In this document: positions 25,576 through 34,451 of the stretch, one piece after another
Position numbering within the stretch: position 1 is the stretch's first letter
Layout of the letters: each line of letters begins with the position of its first letter
Source of the DNA: SZUA-152 sp964401355
GTDB taxonomy: Bacteria; Pseudomonadota; Gammaproteobacteria; SZUA-152
DNA: 64,000 nt
Assembly (NCBI GenBank): GCA_964401355.1
Contig: CAYNYJ010000004.1
Location: 7,093 to 71,092, forward strand
Reading direction: 5' to 3'
Notes under the pieces: model-generated
The model's database searches: none
What the model saw: only the letters and a program-made list of their open reading frames with translations
What the model was told of the DNA's origin: nothing
Translations under genes and position numbers: made by a program

Positions 25576-26478
25576 ATGACCCTCGATGCCAAATCCGCAA
25601 TGAACGTCGCCCACGTGCTGACCGAGGCGCTGCCTTATATTCAGCGCTTCGCCGGCAAGACCATCGTCATTAAATACGGTGGCAATGCCATGGTGGACGA
25701 TGAGCTGAAGAACAGCTTCGCACGCGATATCGTGCTGATGAAAACCGTGGGCATTAATCCCGTGGTGGTGCACGGTGGCGGGCCACAAATCGGCAAGCTG
25801 CTGGAGCGCATTGGCAAGGAGACCGAATTCGTCAACGGCATGCGCGTCACCGACAGCGAAACCATGGACGTGGTAGAAATGGTGCTGGGCGGTCTGGTGA
25901 ATAAAGAAATCGTTAGTCTTATCAATCGCAAAGGTGGCAATGCCGTGGGCCTCACCGGCAAGGACGGTGACATGATCCGCGCCCACAAACTCACCTTCGA
26001 AAAAACCGCGCCAGAAATGAATGCCTCGGAAATCGTCGACATCGGCCACGTGGGCGAAGTCACCAGCATTGACCCTGCCGTGGTGGACATGTTGGTGGGC
26101 GGTAATTTTATCCCGGTGATCGCGCCCATTGGCGTCGGCCAGGATGGTCAGTCGTACAATATCAATGCCGACCTGGTGGCCGGTAAACTAGCGGAAACGT
26201 TGAGCGCCGAAAAACTGATTTTACTCACCAACACCGCGGGCTTGCTCGACAAAGACGGCGAACTGCTCACTGGGCTAGGTACAGATCGGGTCAATGAGCT
26301 AATTGCTGATGGCACCATTCACGGTGGCATGTTGCCAAAGATTCGTTGCGCATTGGAAGCGGTGCAAGCCGGTGTGAGCACCGCGCACATTATCGATGGC
26401 CGGGTTCAACACGCGGTGATGCTGGAAATCTTCACGGATGATGGCGTTGGTACCTTGATACGTTCACGCAATACCTGA
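25576..26478 (+). CDS. argB: Acetylglutamate kinase
   Basis: ArgB phosphorylates N-acetylglutamate, the second step of arginine synthesis. The start MTLDAKSAMNVAHVLTEALPYI aligns with Pseudomonas ArgB, fixing the ATG at 25576. Signatures are KYGGNAMVDDELK (phosphate binding), VHGGGPQIG, GLTGKDGDMIRA and GGMLPKIRCALEAV. Length is 300 residues. An upstream in-frame extension exists but lacks homology. The upstream region shows no ribosome binding site; a -10 hexamer abuts the gene. Confidence 0.96.
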   Translation: MTLDAKSAMNVAHVLTEALPYIQRFAGKTIVIKYGGNAMVDDELKNSFARDIVLMKTVGINPVVVHGGGPQIGKLLERIGKETEFVNGMRVTDSETMDVVEMVLGGLVNKEIVSLINRKGGNAVGLTGKDGDMIRAHKLTFEKTAPEMNASEIVDIGHVGEVTSIDPAVVDMLVGGNFIPVIAPIGVGQDGQSYNINADLVAGKLAETLSAEKLILLTNTAGLLDKDGELLTGLGTDRVNELIADGTIHGGMLPKIRCALEAVQAGVSTAHIIDGRVQHAVMLEIFTDDGVGTLIRSRNT

Positions 26479-26519
26479 TCACCTCCCACCCATCCGCATT
26501 CCCACTGGAGACGTCAATC

Positions 26520-27128
26520 GTGTCTGATAAACCCAAGCGCGCCCAACAAATCCTCGAAGCCCTCGCGCTTCAACTGGAAACCCATCCCGGTAAACGCATT
26601 ACCACCGCCGCGCTGGCAAAAGAGGTCGGCGTTTCCGAAGCCGCGTTGTATCGCCACTTTCCCAGCAAGGCACGCATGTTTGAGGCGCTGATCGAATTTA
26701 TCGAGGACACGGTGTTTGGACTAGTGACGCAAATTCTCGAACAACACCACAGCGCCGCCGCACGTTGCGAGCACATCCTCAACATGCTACTGGGCTTTTC
26801 GGCACGCAATCCAGGACTGACACGTATTCTGGTCGGTGACGCATTGACCGGTGAACATGATCGACTACGGGTGCGCATTTCTCAATTTTACGATCGTCTC
26901 GAAACTCAGCTCAAACAAATCTTGCGCGAAGCCGAAAGTAAAAATGAGTTACCCGTGGGTCACCCTTCCACTGCCATCGCCAACCTGCTATTGGCCACGG
27001 CCGAGGGACGCATGAATCAATTTGTGCGCAGCGGTTTTCAATGGTCACCGCTGGAACGCTGGGAACAACAATGGACGCTGCTTGCAAGCGCGCTTTTCCC
27101 CACGCCCAGTAGTTTGGCAAAAAAATAA
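26520..27128 (+). CDS. slmA: Nucleoid occlusion factor SlmA (TetR family)
   Basis: SlmA binds chromosomal sites and blocks FtsZ assembly over the nucleoid. The helix-turn-helix and the following helix read EVGVSEAALYRHFPSKARMF and EALIEFIEDTVF, nearly the E. coli SlmA sequence, and ARNPGLTRILVGDAL is also conserved. Length is 202 residues. The GTG at 26520 has GGAG at 26506-26509. Its place near pyrE and dut matches the dut-slmA-pyrE locus of enterics. It is close to the downstream TSUP gene (12 bp). Confidence 0.93.
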   Translation: MSDKPKRAQQILEALALQLETHPGKRITTAALAKEVGVSEAALYRHFPSKARMFEALIEFIEDTVFGLVTQILEQHHSAAARCEHILNMLLGFSARNPGLTRILVGDALTGEHDRLRVRISQFYDRLETQLKQILREAESKNELPVGHPSTAIANLLLATAEGRMNQFVRSGFQWSPLERWEQQWTLLASALFPTPSSLAKK

Positions 27129-27140
27129 TTCCCACTCAAG

Positions 27141-27896
27141 GTGGACTGGCTAACCCACTCTCTGCTGTTTCTCATTTCGCTAGTGGCGAATATTTTTTCC
27201 GCTTTTGCCGGCGGCGGTGCCGGGCTGCTGCAATTGCCTGCACTGATCTTTCTCGGCCTGCCTTTCGGGGTGGCATTGGCGACGCATAAAATCGCCAGCG
27301 TGGCATTGGGTATTGGTGCCACCCTGCGCAATTTACGTGAAGGGGGCCTGCAACGACGTTTGACCCTGTTTATTATTTTCTGTGGTATACCCGGTGTAGT
27401 GATCGGTGCCAGTGTGATTTTATTTGTACCGAATCGCAGTGCCGAAATTGCCCTCGGTTTCCTCACAGTGTCGCTCGGCCTGTATTCGATTTTTAAACCG
27501 GCGCTGGGACAAGCGACACGCTATCCCCAACAAAATCTTCGTCACTATATCATCGGCGGAAGCGTGTTATTTGCTATCGGCATTTTGAACGGTTCACTCA
27601 CCTCCGGGACCGGGCTGTTTGTAACACTGTGGCTGGTGCGCTGGTTTGGGCTCGAATACAAACGCGCCGTGGCCCACACGCTGGTATTGGTCGGCCTGTT
27701 CTGGAATGGTAGCGGTGCAATCACCCTCGGCATGCTGGGCGATATTGAGTGGAGCTGGCTACCCGCCTTGCTAGCAGGTTCACTGCTAGGCGGTTACATC
27801 GGTGCACACCTGGCGATCACCCAGGGCAACCGGTGGATAAAACGCGCCTTTGAATTCATTACACTGGCCGTTGGATTAACACTGATATTTGGCTAA
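27141..27896 (+). CDS. TSUP-family (TauE/SafE) membrane permease
   Basis: The GTG at 27141 follows slmA by 12 bp. The 251-residue product has about eight helices and the TSUP repeats FAGGGAGLLQLPALIFLGLP and NGSLTSGTGLFVTLWLVRW. It is only distantly related to the TSUP protein at 20421-21197. There is no sulfur gene next to it, so the transported anion is unknown. Confidence 0.85.
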   Translation: MDWLTHSLLFLISLVANIFSAFAGGGAGLLQLPALIFLGLPFGVALATHKIASVALGIGATLRNLREGGLQRRLTLFIIFCGIPGVVIGASVILFVPNRSAEIALGFLTVSLGLYSIFKPALGQATRYPQQNLRHYIIGGSVLFAIGILNGSLTSGTGLFVTLWLVRWFGLEYKRAVAHTLVLVGLFWNGSGAITLGMLGDIEWSWLPALLAGSLLGGYIGAHLAITQGNRWIKRAFEFITLAVGLTLIFG

Positions 27897-28032
27897 CAGC
27901 ACTACCACTCTATATTTTTTCGCCTATCAATTTTGTTGATCCTGGCGTTAAAACTCTCGATTATGATTTCACTGCCAACAACTTTCTGCGGTCTACACTA
28001 AAAGCATGGTGAACCACTAAGGAGGCACTGTT

Positions 28033-28413
28033 ATGAAGCTCTATAAACTCGGCACCCACGTCGAGGGCTGGCAGAATATGCTTGAGCTGCTGGTCGCAAC
28101 CTGGATAATCTTTTCTCCCTTCGCGCTCGGTTTTTGGAATAATCCTGCAGCCGGACTGACCACACTCTTTATCGGCGCAACTGCTATCTTTATTTCCCAA
28201 CTCGGTCTTGCCAAACAACAACCCTGGGAAGAATGGGCGATACTTGTGCTGGCCGTAATCTTGATTGGTTCACCCTGGTTATTTGGTTACGCAACCGTAG
28301 CGGCTGCGGCATGGAGTGCTGTCATTTCCGGAGGCATGCTGGCGGCATTAAGTGTCAGTGCGATGACCACGGAATACGCGGAAATGCATCGTGTGTCCAA
28401 TTTGCATTCCTGA
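28033..28413 (+). CDS. SPW-repeat small membrane protein
   Basis: The ATG at 28033 is preceded by AAGGAGG. The 126-residue protein has four membrane helices arranged as two similar halves, each with the SPW-type motif: ATWIIFSPFALGFW and AVILIGSPWLFGY. The family is of unknown function. It stands alone and is followed by the twin hairpins at 28517-28585. Confidence 0.85.
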   Translation: MKLYKLGTHVEGWQNMLELLVATWIIFSPFALGFWNNPAAGLTTLFIGATAIFISQLGLAKQQPWEEWAILVLAVILIGSPWLFGYATVAAAAWSAVISGGMLAALSVSAMTTEYAEMHRVSNLHS

Positions 28414-28516
28414 ACAGGCGCTTTCGATATTCATGTATATTTTGACGGTGGTGCCAGACGCAGAAAAAAGAAACATGTTATAGATTGTATTTACCGACAA
28501 AAAGCTTCATTTTATC

Positions 28517-28585
28517 GCACACGCTTCCTTAACGTGTGCTGACCCGCTCGGTTCAGCAGCCAGTTGGCCGAGTGGGTCTTTTTTT
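28517..28585 (+). terminator. Twin hairpin with T tract downstream of the SPW gene
   Basis: First hairpin: GCACACG (28517-28523) with CGTGTGC (28533-28539). Second hairpin: GACCCGCTCGG (28541-28551) with CCGAGTGGGTC (28568-28578), one G-T pair, followed by seven T. The second is a standard intrinsic terminator. The pair, placed 104 bp after the SPW stop, could also be the 3' part of a small RNA. The rest of the 28414-28782 gap holds only a possible repeat remnant at 28671-28698. Confidence 0.75.
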
Positions 28586-28782
28586 GTCCCCTCATCCCGG
28601 CGCTGTCGCTTGGGGAAGCTTTAGTGGCTTCTGCGCGACACCCATTAACGTCTGAATAATAAAATCCAAATTCACGAATAGACCAGAAGGTTCTTAAATT
28701 CACTTTATCAAAGGATGGCTCTGGCACTCCCGGCGTGGACCAGTTGACTAGGCGCTGCTGTTTTACTTGGATAAATAAACCT

Positions 28783-29508
28783 TTACCGGAACGAATAAAC
28801 CAAAGTGACTGCCGTTTCCGTATCGGTTTTTTCAACGCCCGCAGGCACTTCCGAGGTATTTTTTATAGTGTATGTAATTTTGGTCGCCAGACTTCGATTA
28901 ATCTGTGCCGTCAAGGCTGTCACCGACTTGGTGATGGTACTGTTCTCGCCCACATCTATTGACAAATTCTCCGTCAGGCTACTAGTCTCACTCAATTTCC
29001 ACACCAGCTTAGCAGCGCCGCGCAGAATCACTTCGTTATCACTGCCACCCGCTGCCAACTTACTTTGACGCGCACCGGGCCCTATTTCCAGATCCAGTAT
29101 CAGTTTGGGCTCAGCCACTACACGTCGACCATAACCCAGGGTCTCACTGATTCGATAATCGTAACCGCTAAAACTGTCATCTTCATAATTGAGCATCATA
29201 AAAAAATAATTATGCTCACTAAACTTGTAATCACTCTGACCATTTAAGACATAACGCTCCGCCGTGGTAATGCCATGATCAGAACTCGTGAGTGATTCAT
29301 AGGTCAGCGTGTGTCGCCAACTTTGTTGTTCAAATTGTACCTTGGCCTTGGCATTAATGGTCTCGGTTTCGGTGTTGCCTGTGGTATTCACAAAACCGAG
29401 CTCAACATTACCCTGCCAGCTACTGAAATTATCTTCAGCCGGTGTTGAGCTTACAATCACCAGCATCAACACAGCGAAAACATTCGCCTGCAACGACCTC
29501 ATACGCAT
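28783..29508 (-). CDS. DUF481-family outer-membrane protein
   Basis: From the ATG at 29508 the product is 241 residues: a signal peptide (MRMRSLQANVFAVLMLVIVSS), then WQGNVELGFVNTTGNTET, the start of the DUF481 (YdiY-like) barrel, and a C-terminal VTLVYSFR. The family is predicted to form an outer-membrane barrel; in other bacteria it is salt- or acid-inducible. It lies 62 bp downstream of pyrE on the same strand but is probably unrelated functionally. Confidence 0.85.
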   Translation of the reverse strand: MRMRSLQANVFAVLMLVIVSSTPAEDNFSSWQGNVELGFVNTTGNTETETINAKAKVQFEQQSWRHTLTYESLTSSDHGITTAERYVLNGQSDYKFSEHNYFFMMLNYEDDSFSGYDYRISETLGYGRRVVAEPKLILDLEIGPGARQSKLAAGGSDNEVILRGAAKLVWKLSETSSLTENLSIDVGENSTITKSVTALTAQINRSLATKITYTIKNTSEVPAGVEKTDTETAVTLVYSFR

Positions 29509-29570
29509 ATTGATCTTTGCGCTTTTGTCTCTTTTTTCTTTACCTGCGTATAACACCCTAACCCTGTCAT

Positions 29571-30215
29571 TTATGCGACCCCGTATTGCTGTTGGTAACT
29601 GCGAATCGCAGACAAGGCCTCAGCTTGCTCACCCTGTGTCTCAAGATATTCAATCAATTCTTTCAGACCGACGATACTGGTGACCTGCACACCATAATCT
29701 CTTTCGACTTCCTGAATAGCAGAAGTCACATGTTGGCCACGCTCCTGGCGATTCAGCGCAATAACCACACCAGCCAGCGTTGCTCCGGCGGACTGTATAA
29801 TTTCAACCGACTCGCGCACCGAGGTTCCCGCCGAAATAACATCGTCAATAATTAACACCCGGCCCGCAAGCGGCGCGCCGACAATCAGACCCCCTTCACC
29901 ATGATCCTTAGCTTCCTTGCGATTAAAACAGTAAGGAAGATCACGCTGATGCTCGTCAGCCAGGGCAATGGCCATGGTCGATACCAGTGGAATTCCCTTA
30001 TAGGCCGGGCCATAAATCATATCGAATTCCATACCAGAGGCCATTACCGCCTGGGCGTAGTAGCGCCCTAGTCGTGCCAGGCTACTACCCGTGTTAAACA
30101 GGCCGCTATTAAAGAAATAAGGGCTGACTCGGCCTGACTTGAGGGTGAATTGCCCAAAGCGCAATACCTCAACATCGATGGCAAAGTCCAAAAATTCTCG
30201 TTGATAATCCTGCAT
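29571..30215 (-). CDS. pyrE: Orotate phosphoribosyltransferase
   Basis: PyrE transfers ribose-5-phosphate from PRPP to orotate in UMP synthesis. The PRPP loop VLIIDDVISAGTSVRES, the substrate segments TLKSGRVSPYFFN and GPAYKGIPL, and the flexible loop FNRKEAKDHGEGG are complete. The ATG at 30215 is preceded by AGGAAGG. Length is 214 residues. It is divergent from xth, as in the Pseudomonas pyrE-crc locus. Confidence 0.97.
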   Translation of the reverse strand: MQDYQREFLDFAIDVEVLRFGQFTLKSGRVSPYFFNSGLFNTGSSLARLGRYYAQAVMASGMEFDMIYGPAYKGIPLVSTMAIALADEHQRDLPYCFNRKEAKDHGEGGLIVGAPLAGRVLIIDDVISAGTSVRESVEIIQSAGATLAGVVIALNRQERGQHVTSAIQEVERDYGVQVTSIVGLKELIEYLETQGEQAEALSAIRSYQQQYGVA

Positions 30216-30283
30216 GATGACCTTCCTGAAAGCCTGCGAATACGAACACGCCATTGTACCTCATCTCTAACGCGACGCTGGGG

Positions 30284-30328
30284 TATAATTCGCAGCCATG
30301 TTTTACCGTCCGTGATCACCAAACATGG
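30284..30328 (+). promoter_or_regulatory. Candidate xth promoter and overlapping inverted repeat
   Basis: A perfect -10 TATAAT is at 30284-30289, with no good -35. Starting at the expected transcription start, CCATGTTT (30296-30303) pairs with AAACATGG (30321-30328) across 17 nt. This could be an operator or a leader hairpin of xth. Confidence 0.4.
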
Positions 30329-30360
30329 TCAAATCCTTTCTACAATAATCGGAACATCCT

Positions 30361-31152
30361 ATGAAAATTATTACCGCTAACGTCAACGGCATCCGCGCCG
30401 CAGAAAAAAAAGGCTTTTTTGAATGGCTGCAACGACAACAGGCCGATGTCATCTGCATCCAGGAAACCAAGGCGCAGGAACATCAATTGGAGGCACAGGA
30501 TTTTTATCCTCAGGGCTACCACTGTTTTTACGTGGATGCCGAAAAAAAGGGCTATAGCGGTGTCGCCATTTATTCTCGCATCAAACCTCAGCGGGTGATC
30601 ACCGGTCTGGGGGATGGTTTTGAGGATATGGATGCCGAAGGGCGTTTTGTGCAAGTTGATTTCGACACTCCGGAAACCGGAAAACTCAGCGTCATCTCTT
30701 TGTATCTACCCTCTGGCTCGTCCAAGGAAGAACGTCAACTCGTGAAATACAGCTTCATGGAACGCTTCACTGAAAAACTCAAAGCGATGCGTCGCAAGCG
30801 ACGCGAATACGTGATTTGTGGCGACTGGAACATTGTTCACAAAGAGATCGACATCAAAAACTGGAAGAGCAATCAAAAAAATTCAGGCTGTCTCCCCGAA
30901 GAACGCGCCTGGTTAGATCAGCTGTTTGGCCCAATGGGGTTTGTCGATGCCTTTCGTGTCGCCAATCAACAGGCCGAGCAATACACCTGGTGGTCAAATC
31001 GCGGCCAAGCCTGGGCCAATAATGTTGGCTGGCGCATTGATTATCAAGTTGTCACCCCTGGCCTAAAAGACAAAATCCAATCCGCGGACATTTATAAAGA
31101 CCAGCGGTTTTCCGATCATGCACCGCTTGTCATTGAATATCGCTCACTATAA
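30361..31152 (+). CDS. xth: Exodeoxyribonuclease III (ExoIII/AP endonuclease family)
   Basis: The enzyme cleaves abasic sites and degrades DNA 3' ends during base excision repair. Catalytic residues are in place: Asn in ANVNGIR, Glu in CIQETKAQ, the Asp-Asn pair in GDWNIVH and the Asp-His pair in SDHAPL. Length is 263 residues. Sequence and position next to pyrE resemble Pseudomonas Crc, a catalytically dead member of the family that regulates translation; blocks such as RRKRREY, KNWK, WRIDYQVVTPGL are shared. Because the active site is intact here, nuclease function is the better call. Confidence 0.92.
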   Translation: MKIITANVNGIRAAEKKGFFEWLQRQQADVICIQETKAQEHQLEAQDFYPQGYHCFYVDAEKKGYSGVAIYSRIKPQRVITGLGDGFEDMDAEGRFVQVDFDTPETGKLSVISLYLPSGSSKEERQLVKYSFMERFTEKLKAMRRKRREYVICGDWNIVHKEIDIKNWKSNQKNSGCLPEERAWLDQLFGPMGFVDAFRVANQQAEQYTWWSNRGQAWANNVGWRIDYQVVTPGLKDKIQSADIYKDQRFSDHAPLVIEYRSL

Positions 31153-31175
31153 ATATACCGGGCAGTAAGCAGCGA

Positions 31176-33569
31176 TTATATTTTTATCAATAATCCATCT
31201 ATAAAATCAGGCGCTGGTTTGGCCAGGTGATAACCCTGGCCTAAATCGACACCAAGCTCAATCAACAATTCTGTTATATGCGAATTCTCAACAAATTCAG
31301 CGACACAGGGAATATTTAAACCCTTGGCCAAATCTACAATTGCCTTTACAAATAAGCGATCATCACTATCAACATGCAAGCTGCGAACAAAGCTACCATC
31401 AATTTTTATATAATCCACGGGAAGATTTCGCAAATAATGAAACGACGAGAAACCGATGCCAAAATCGTCCAATGCAAACTTACACCCTATGGCTCTCAAG
31501 GCATCAATAAACTCCCTCGCCTTGGACAGATTCTCCACTGCCTCTGTTTCTGTAACCTCAAACATCAAACTTTGCGGATCTGCCCCATAAGTACGAATTG
31601 CATTCTGAATAAACTCCAACATGACAACATTACCGAAATGGCGGCCCGATAAATTTATCGCCAGACTTACTGGCTTATGTGCCTTAATACTATCAGCCTG
31701 CGTCTTAATGGCATGATCAACCACCCAGCAATCAATATCACGAATGAGGCCAAAGCGTTCGGCGGTTTCAATGAATGCCCCTGGCGAAATCATTTCTCCA
31801 TCTTCTCCGCGCATGCGCAACAACACTTCGTAATGAGTAATCAAGCCCGTGGCTAATTCCACCACAGGCTGGTAATACAGTACAAAACGGTGTTCTGATA
31901 ATGCCCATCGAATGCGTTCCTCCCAGTGAATCTTCGCCTGCATGTTCCATAACTCAGAATCATCTTCACTAAACGCATGGACTTGACCACGACCTTTACG
32001 CTTAGCGGTGTACATTGCCGCATCCGCCTTGGCCAACAAATCACTGGGAACTGCACTCTGTGTCGGGAACAACGCGATGCCAATACTGGCACTCACCGGA
32101 ATAATTTTTCCTCCGTGTTCAAGGTTTTCTTTCGCCAGCGCACCCAGCATTGCCATACCCACGGTATACGCTTCTGCAGATGTGCACTTAGGAATAACAA
32201 TCCCAAATTCATCCCCCCCCAGTCTTCCCAATATATCAGTCCGCCTTAACACTTGGGATAAACGGCGAGACACATCAAGCAGGTACTCATCACCATATTG
32301 ATGACCGTAGGTATCATTAACATATTTAAATTGATCAAGATCAACAAACAACAATGCTCCTTGCTGCTGATAACGTTCCGCAAAGGATATCGAATTCTCC
32401 AATTCTTTTTGAAAACGCCTGCGGTTTATCAAGCCCGTGAGCGGATCATGTTCCGCCAAATAAACAATACGGTCTTCTGTGGTTTTTTGATCCGTAATAT
32501 CAAGAATCAAGCCACGAATAATGGGATTATTGTCTTCATCAAGTTCAACGCTATTTATAGCACGCACCCATACTATGTGGCCCTGACGATGGATCATTCT
32601 AAAATCAACGGTAAACGATTCCCCTTTTTTTGTATGCCCTTCAATTGTCTCCTCTACCCAGGCAAGGTCATCTTGCATAACGTGGCTCGACCAAAACCCG
32701 GGTTTTAGCCAATCCGGGACCGCATAGCCTATTAAATTTTGAGCCTCTCGACTCACAAAAGTAAATTGATAACCAGGTAGTCTCGCTTCCATAACCACTG
32801 CATCAATACCATCCAGCAATGCCTGCATAAATCGTGATTCACGCTCCAGTGCTGCGTGCTCTTTGCTCAATGCCTTTTTTGTTTCAACTAAATCCTTGGC
32901 AATAAAATGAAATATACTCGAAAGCTCATCGAGTCCCTTGTTTTCAGAAAACTCAAATTGATTTGCCAGCGGACCTACAGATAACGCTTTTGCACTCTTT
33001 TCCAGTTTACGAAGGTTGCCCGTGAACAAATAAGCAAAAGCCGCTGTAACGCACAGAGCAGCCAGCATTGCCATAATGCTAAATATGGATTCTTGAACGC
33101 GGGATGAAACAGATAAGGGTGCGGCGTCTTTCAACGGAAAGCCAACACGCAAGACTCCCAGTACTTTACGATTAAACTCTATTTGAGTTTCAACATCATA
33201 AATACCGTCAATCAATGCTTCCGCGTATGAGCCATCCATTTTCCATTGACCGGGCTGATCACCAAACGTGGCAATCAACATGCCATCCACATCCACTACT
33301 TCTGCATAGACGATTTCATTCGTGTCATGCAATCGGTTAAATACATCGGCCAACGGAGTGATGTCATTTTGCACAACTAAAGGGGTTATTGCCAAAACTA
33401 CCAGGCGGCTTTTTGCCTGCATTCTATCATCAAGCAGGCCCACATCATTTGAGGGTGGCAGGTAGACATTATTGACCAGCAGAAAAACCAGCATCACAGC
33501 CTGCAATGTTACCAACAGGACAATAAGCCGTATGGAAAGCCTATTAGTTATGTTTTTCTTAAAAACCAT
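31176..33569 (-). CDS. Membrane-bound PAS-GGDEF-EAL protein (c-di-GMP synthesis/degradation)
   Basis: The 797-residue protein has helix 1 at about 12-34, a periplasmic sensor to about 157, helix 2 at about 162-184, a HAMP-like linker, a PAS domain at about 245-365, GGDEF at about 370-530 and EAL at about 545-797. GGDEF is intact at 451-455, with the inhibitory I-site RRTD at 442-445. The EAL domain has the catalytic glutamate in EVLLR (581-585), DDFG at 701-704 and K722. Both activities are possible. It is convergent with xth and has a hairpin just before its ATG. With Pil-Chp in the window, control of surface behaviour is a natural role. Confidence 0.93.
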   Translation of the reverse strand: MVFKKNITNRLSIRLIVLLVTLQAVMLVFLLVNNVYLPPSNDVGLLDDRMQAKSRLVVLAITPLVVQNDITPLADVFNRLHDTNEIVYAEVVDVDGMLIATFGDQPGQWKMDGSYAEALIDGIYDVETQIEFNRKVLGVLRVGFPLKDAAPLSVSSRVQESIFSIMAMLAALCVTAAFAYLFTGNLRKLEKSAKALSVGPLANQFEFSENKGLDELSSIFHFIAKDLVETKKALSKEHAALERESRFMQALLDGIDAVVMEARLPGYQFTFVSREAQNLIGYAVPDWLKPGFWSSHVMQDDLAWVEETIEGHTKKGESFTVDFRMIHRQGHIVWVRAINSVELDEDNNPIIRGLILDITDQKTTEDRIVYLAEHDPLTGLINRRRFQKELENSISFAERYQQQGALLFVDLDQFKYVNDTYGHQYGDEYLLDVSRRLSQVLRRTDILGRLGGDEFGIVIPKCTSAEAYTVGMAMLGALAKENLEHGGKIIPVSASIGIALFPTQSAVPSDLLAKADAAMYTAKRKGRGQVHAFSEDDSELWNMQAKIHWEERIRWALSEHRFVLYYQPVVELATGLITHYEVLLRMRGEDGEMISPGAFIETAERFGLIRDIDCWVVDHAIKTQADSIKAHKPVSLAINLSGRHFGNVVMLEFIQNAIRTYGADPQSLMFEVTETEAVENLSKAREFIDALRAIGCKFALDDFGIGFSSFHYLRNLPVDYIKIDGSFVRSLHVDSDDRLFVKAIVDLAKGLNIPCVAEFVENSHITELLIELGVDLGQGYHLAKPAPDFIDGLLIKI

Positions 33570-33576
33570 TGACTCT

Positions 33577-33596
33577 ATTTTCTGCGCACAGAAAAT
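33577..33596 (-). promoter_or_regulatory. Perfect inverted repeat just upstream of the GGDEF-EAL start
   Basis: ATTTTCTG and CAGAAAAT flank a 4-nt centre. On the coding (minus) strand the repeat ends 7 nt before the ATG at 33569 and overlaps the weak ribosome-binding region. It could be an operator or an RNA hairpin that modulates translation. Confidence 0.5.
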
Positions 33597-33735
33597 CTGC
33601 CTCCTGTTAGATATAGGCTAATAGCGGCTTTTTCAGGATATTTCTTAACTAGAAATGAATGGAAGGCTATCTGAGAAGGGGGGGCAAACACACCGGGCTG
33701 AAGCATATGCACAGCCCACTGTAACTTATACTCGG

Positions 33736-34197
33736 TCACTGTGTATAAAATTTTTGGCGAAACTCTACAGTGAAGGATTTTACGCTCCCTTCTGGCAAAA
33801 TATTCACAACAAAATTAAGTATCTCTTCATGCGCCACATGAAATTCACTCAAATAATAAATTGAGCTGCCTTCATCAATCTCTCGCACTTTAAATTCCCG
33901 ATACTGGCCCGTCAAGTTACTCGCACTTACGGTAACACTGGCACGCACAGGTTTCCCCAGTGGACTCACATTCGATGCCACTTTCTTTATCACCGAAATG
34001 GTCACCATCCCTCGGTTTTTACTGCGAACAATATTATATGCCTCTGCCATTCCAGGCTGCAGAGTATCGGTATTAAAGGCGTTATAATGGACGGTGTATT
34101 CACCGAAACTTATCGGCTCCCCCGCAATTGTCAGATTACACAGGGTGAGCAATGCGGCAGCTGTCATGAGTTTCATCAGGGTAGTATTTATTGGCAC
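33736..34197 (-). CDS. DUF4426-family secreted protein
   Basis: The GTG at 34197 has GGAG 9 nt upstream and gives 153 residues with a signal peptide ending LCNLTIAG. The mature part (ISFGEYTVHYNAFNTDTLQP onward) is the DUF4426 domain of unknown function. In P. aeruginosa the homologue sits next to metW-metX and the yggT-proC-yggS-pilT-pilU run; here metX-metW are missing and a dynamin-like gene takes that place. Confidence 0.85.
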   Translation of the reverse strand: MPINTTLMKLMTAAALLTLCNLTIAGEPISFGEYTVHYNAFNTDTLQPGMAEAYNIVRSKNRGMVTISVIKKVASNVSPLGKPVRASVTVSASNLTGQYREFKVREIDEGSSIYYLSEFHVAHEEILNFVVNILPEGSVKSFTVEFRQKFYTQ

Positions 34198-34451
34198 AAC
34201 GTTATCTCCACTAAACTTCTATTGTTTACAGTACAGACACGAACCATCAGAAATAATCTTGACCCTGTCAATCAAGTTATCTTCAACTGGTTATAAGCCT
34301 TTTTACAACACTCACTTGCAATCAGGCATAAAGGCTAATACTAGTTGAAGGGTAGGAAAAAGGCACGATTTGAAGAATAACAATACATCATGCCAAAATT
34401 AGAATCTCTCTTCTCTTTGATGTGTTCAGTGCCCATTTAATCATGGATAAA

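Noticed and set aside
25328..25579. Open frame of 83 codons between the DUF1828 gene and argB
   Set aside because: Its composition is that of intergenic DNA, it contains the GTGGGC palindrome, it has no ribosome binding site, and it overlaps the argB start.
28564..28585. tRNA-like stretch GTTGGCCGAGTGGGT
   Set aside because: It resembles the D-arm of tRNA-Leu/Ser, but no acceptor stem, anticodon arm or T-arm follows; it is the right arm of a terminator.
28512..28835. Minus-strand frame of 107 codons over the twin hairpin
   Set aside because: It runs through a terminator and the 3' end of the DUF481 gene and has no recognisable domain.
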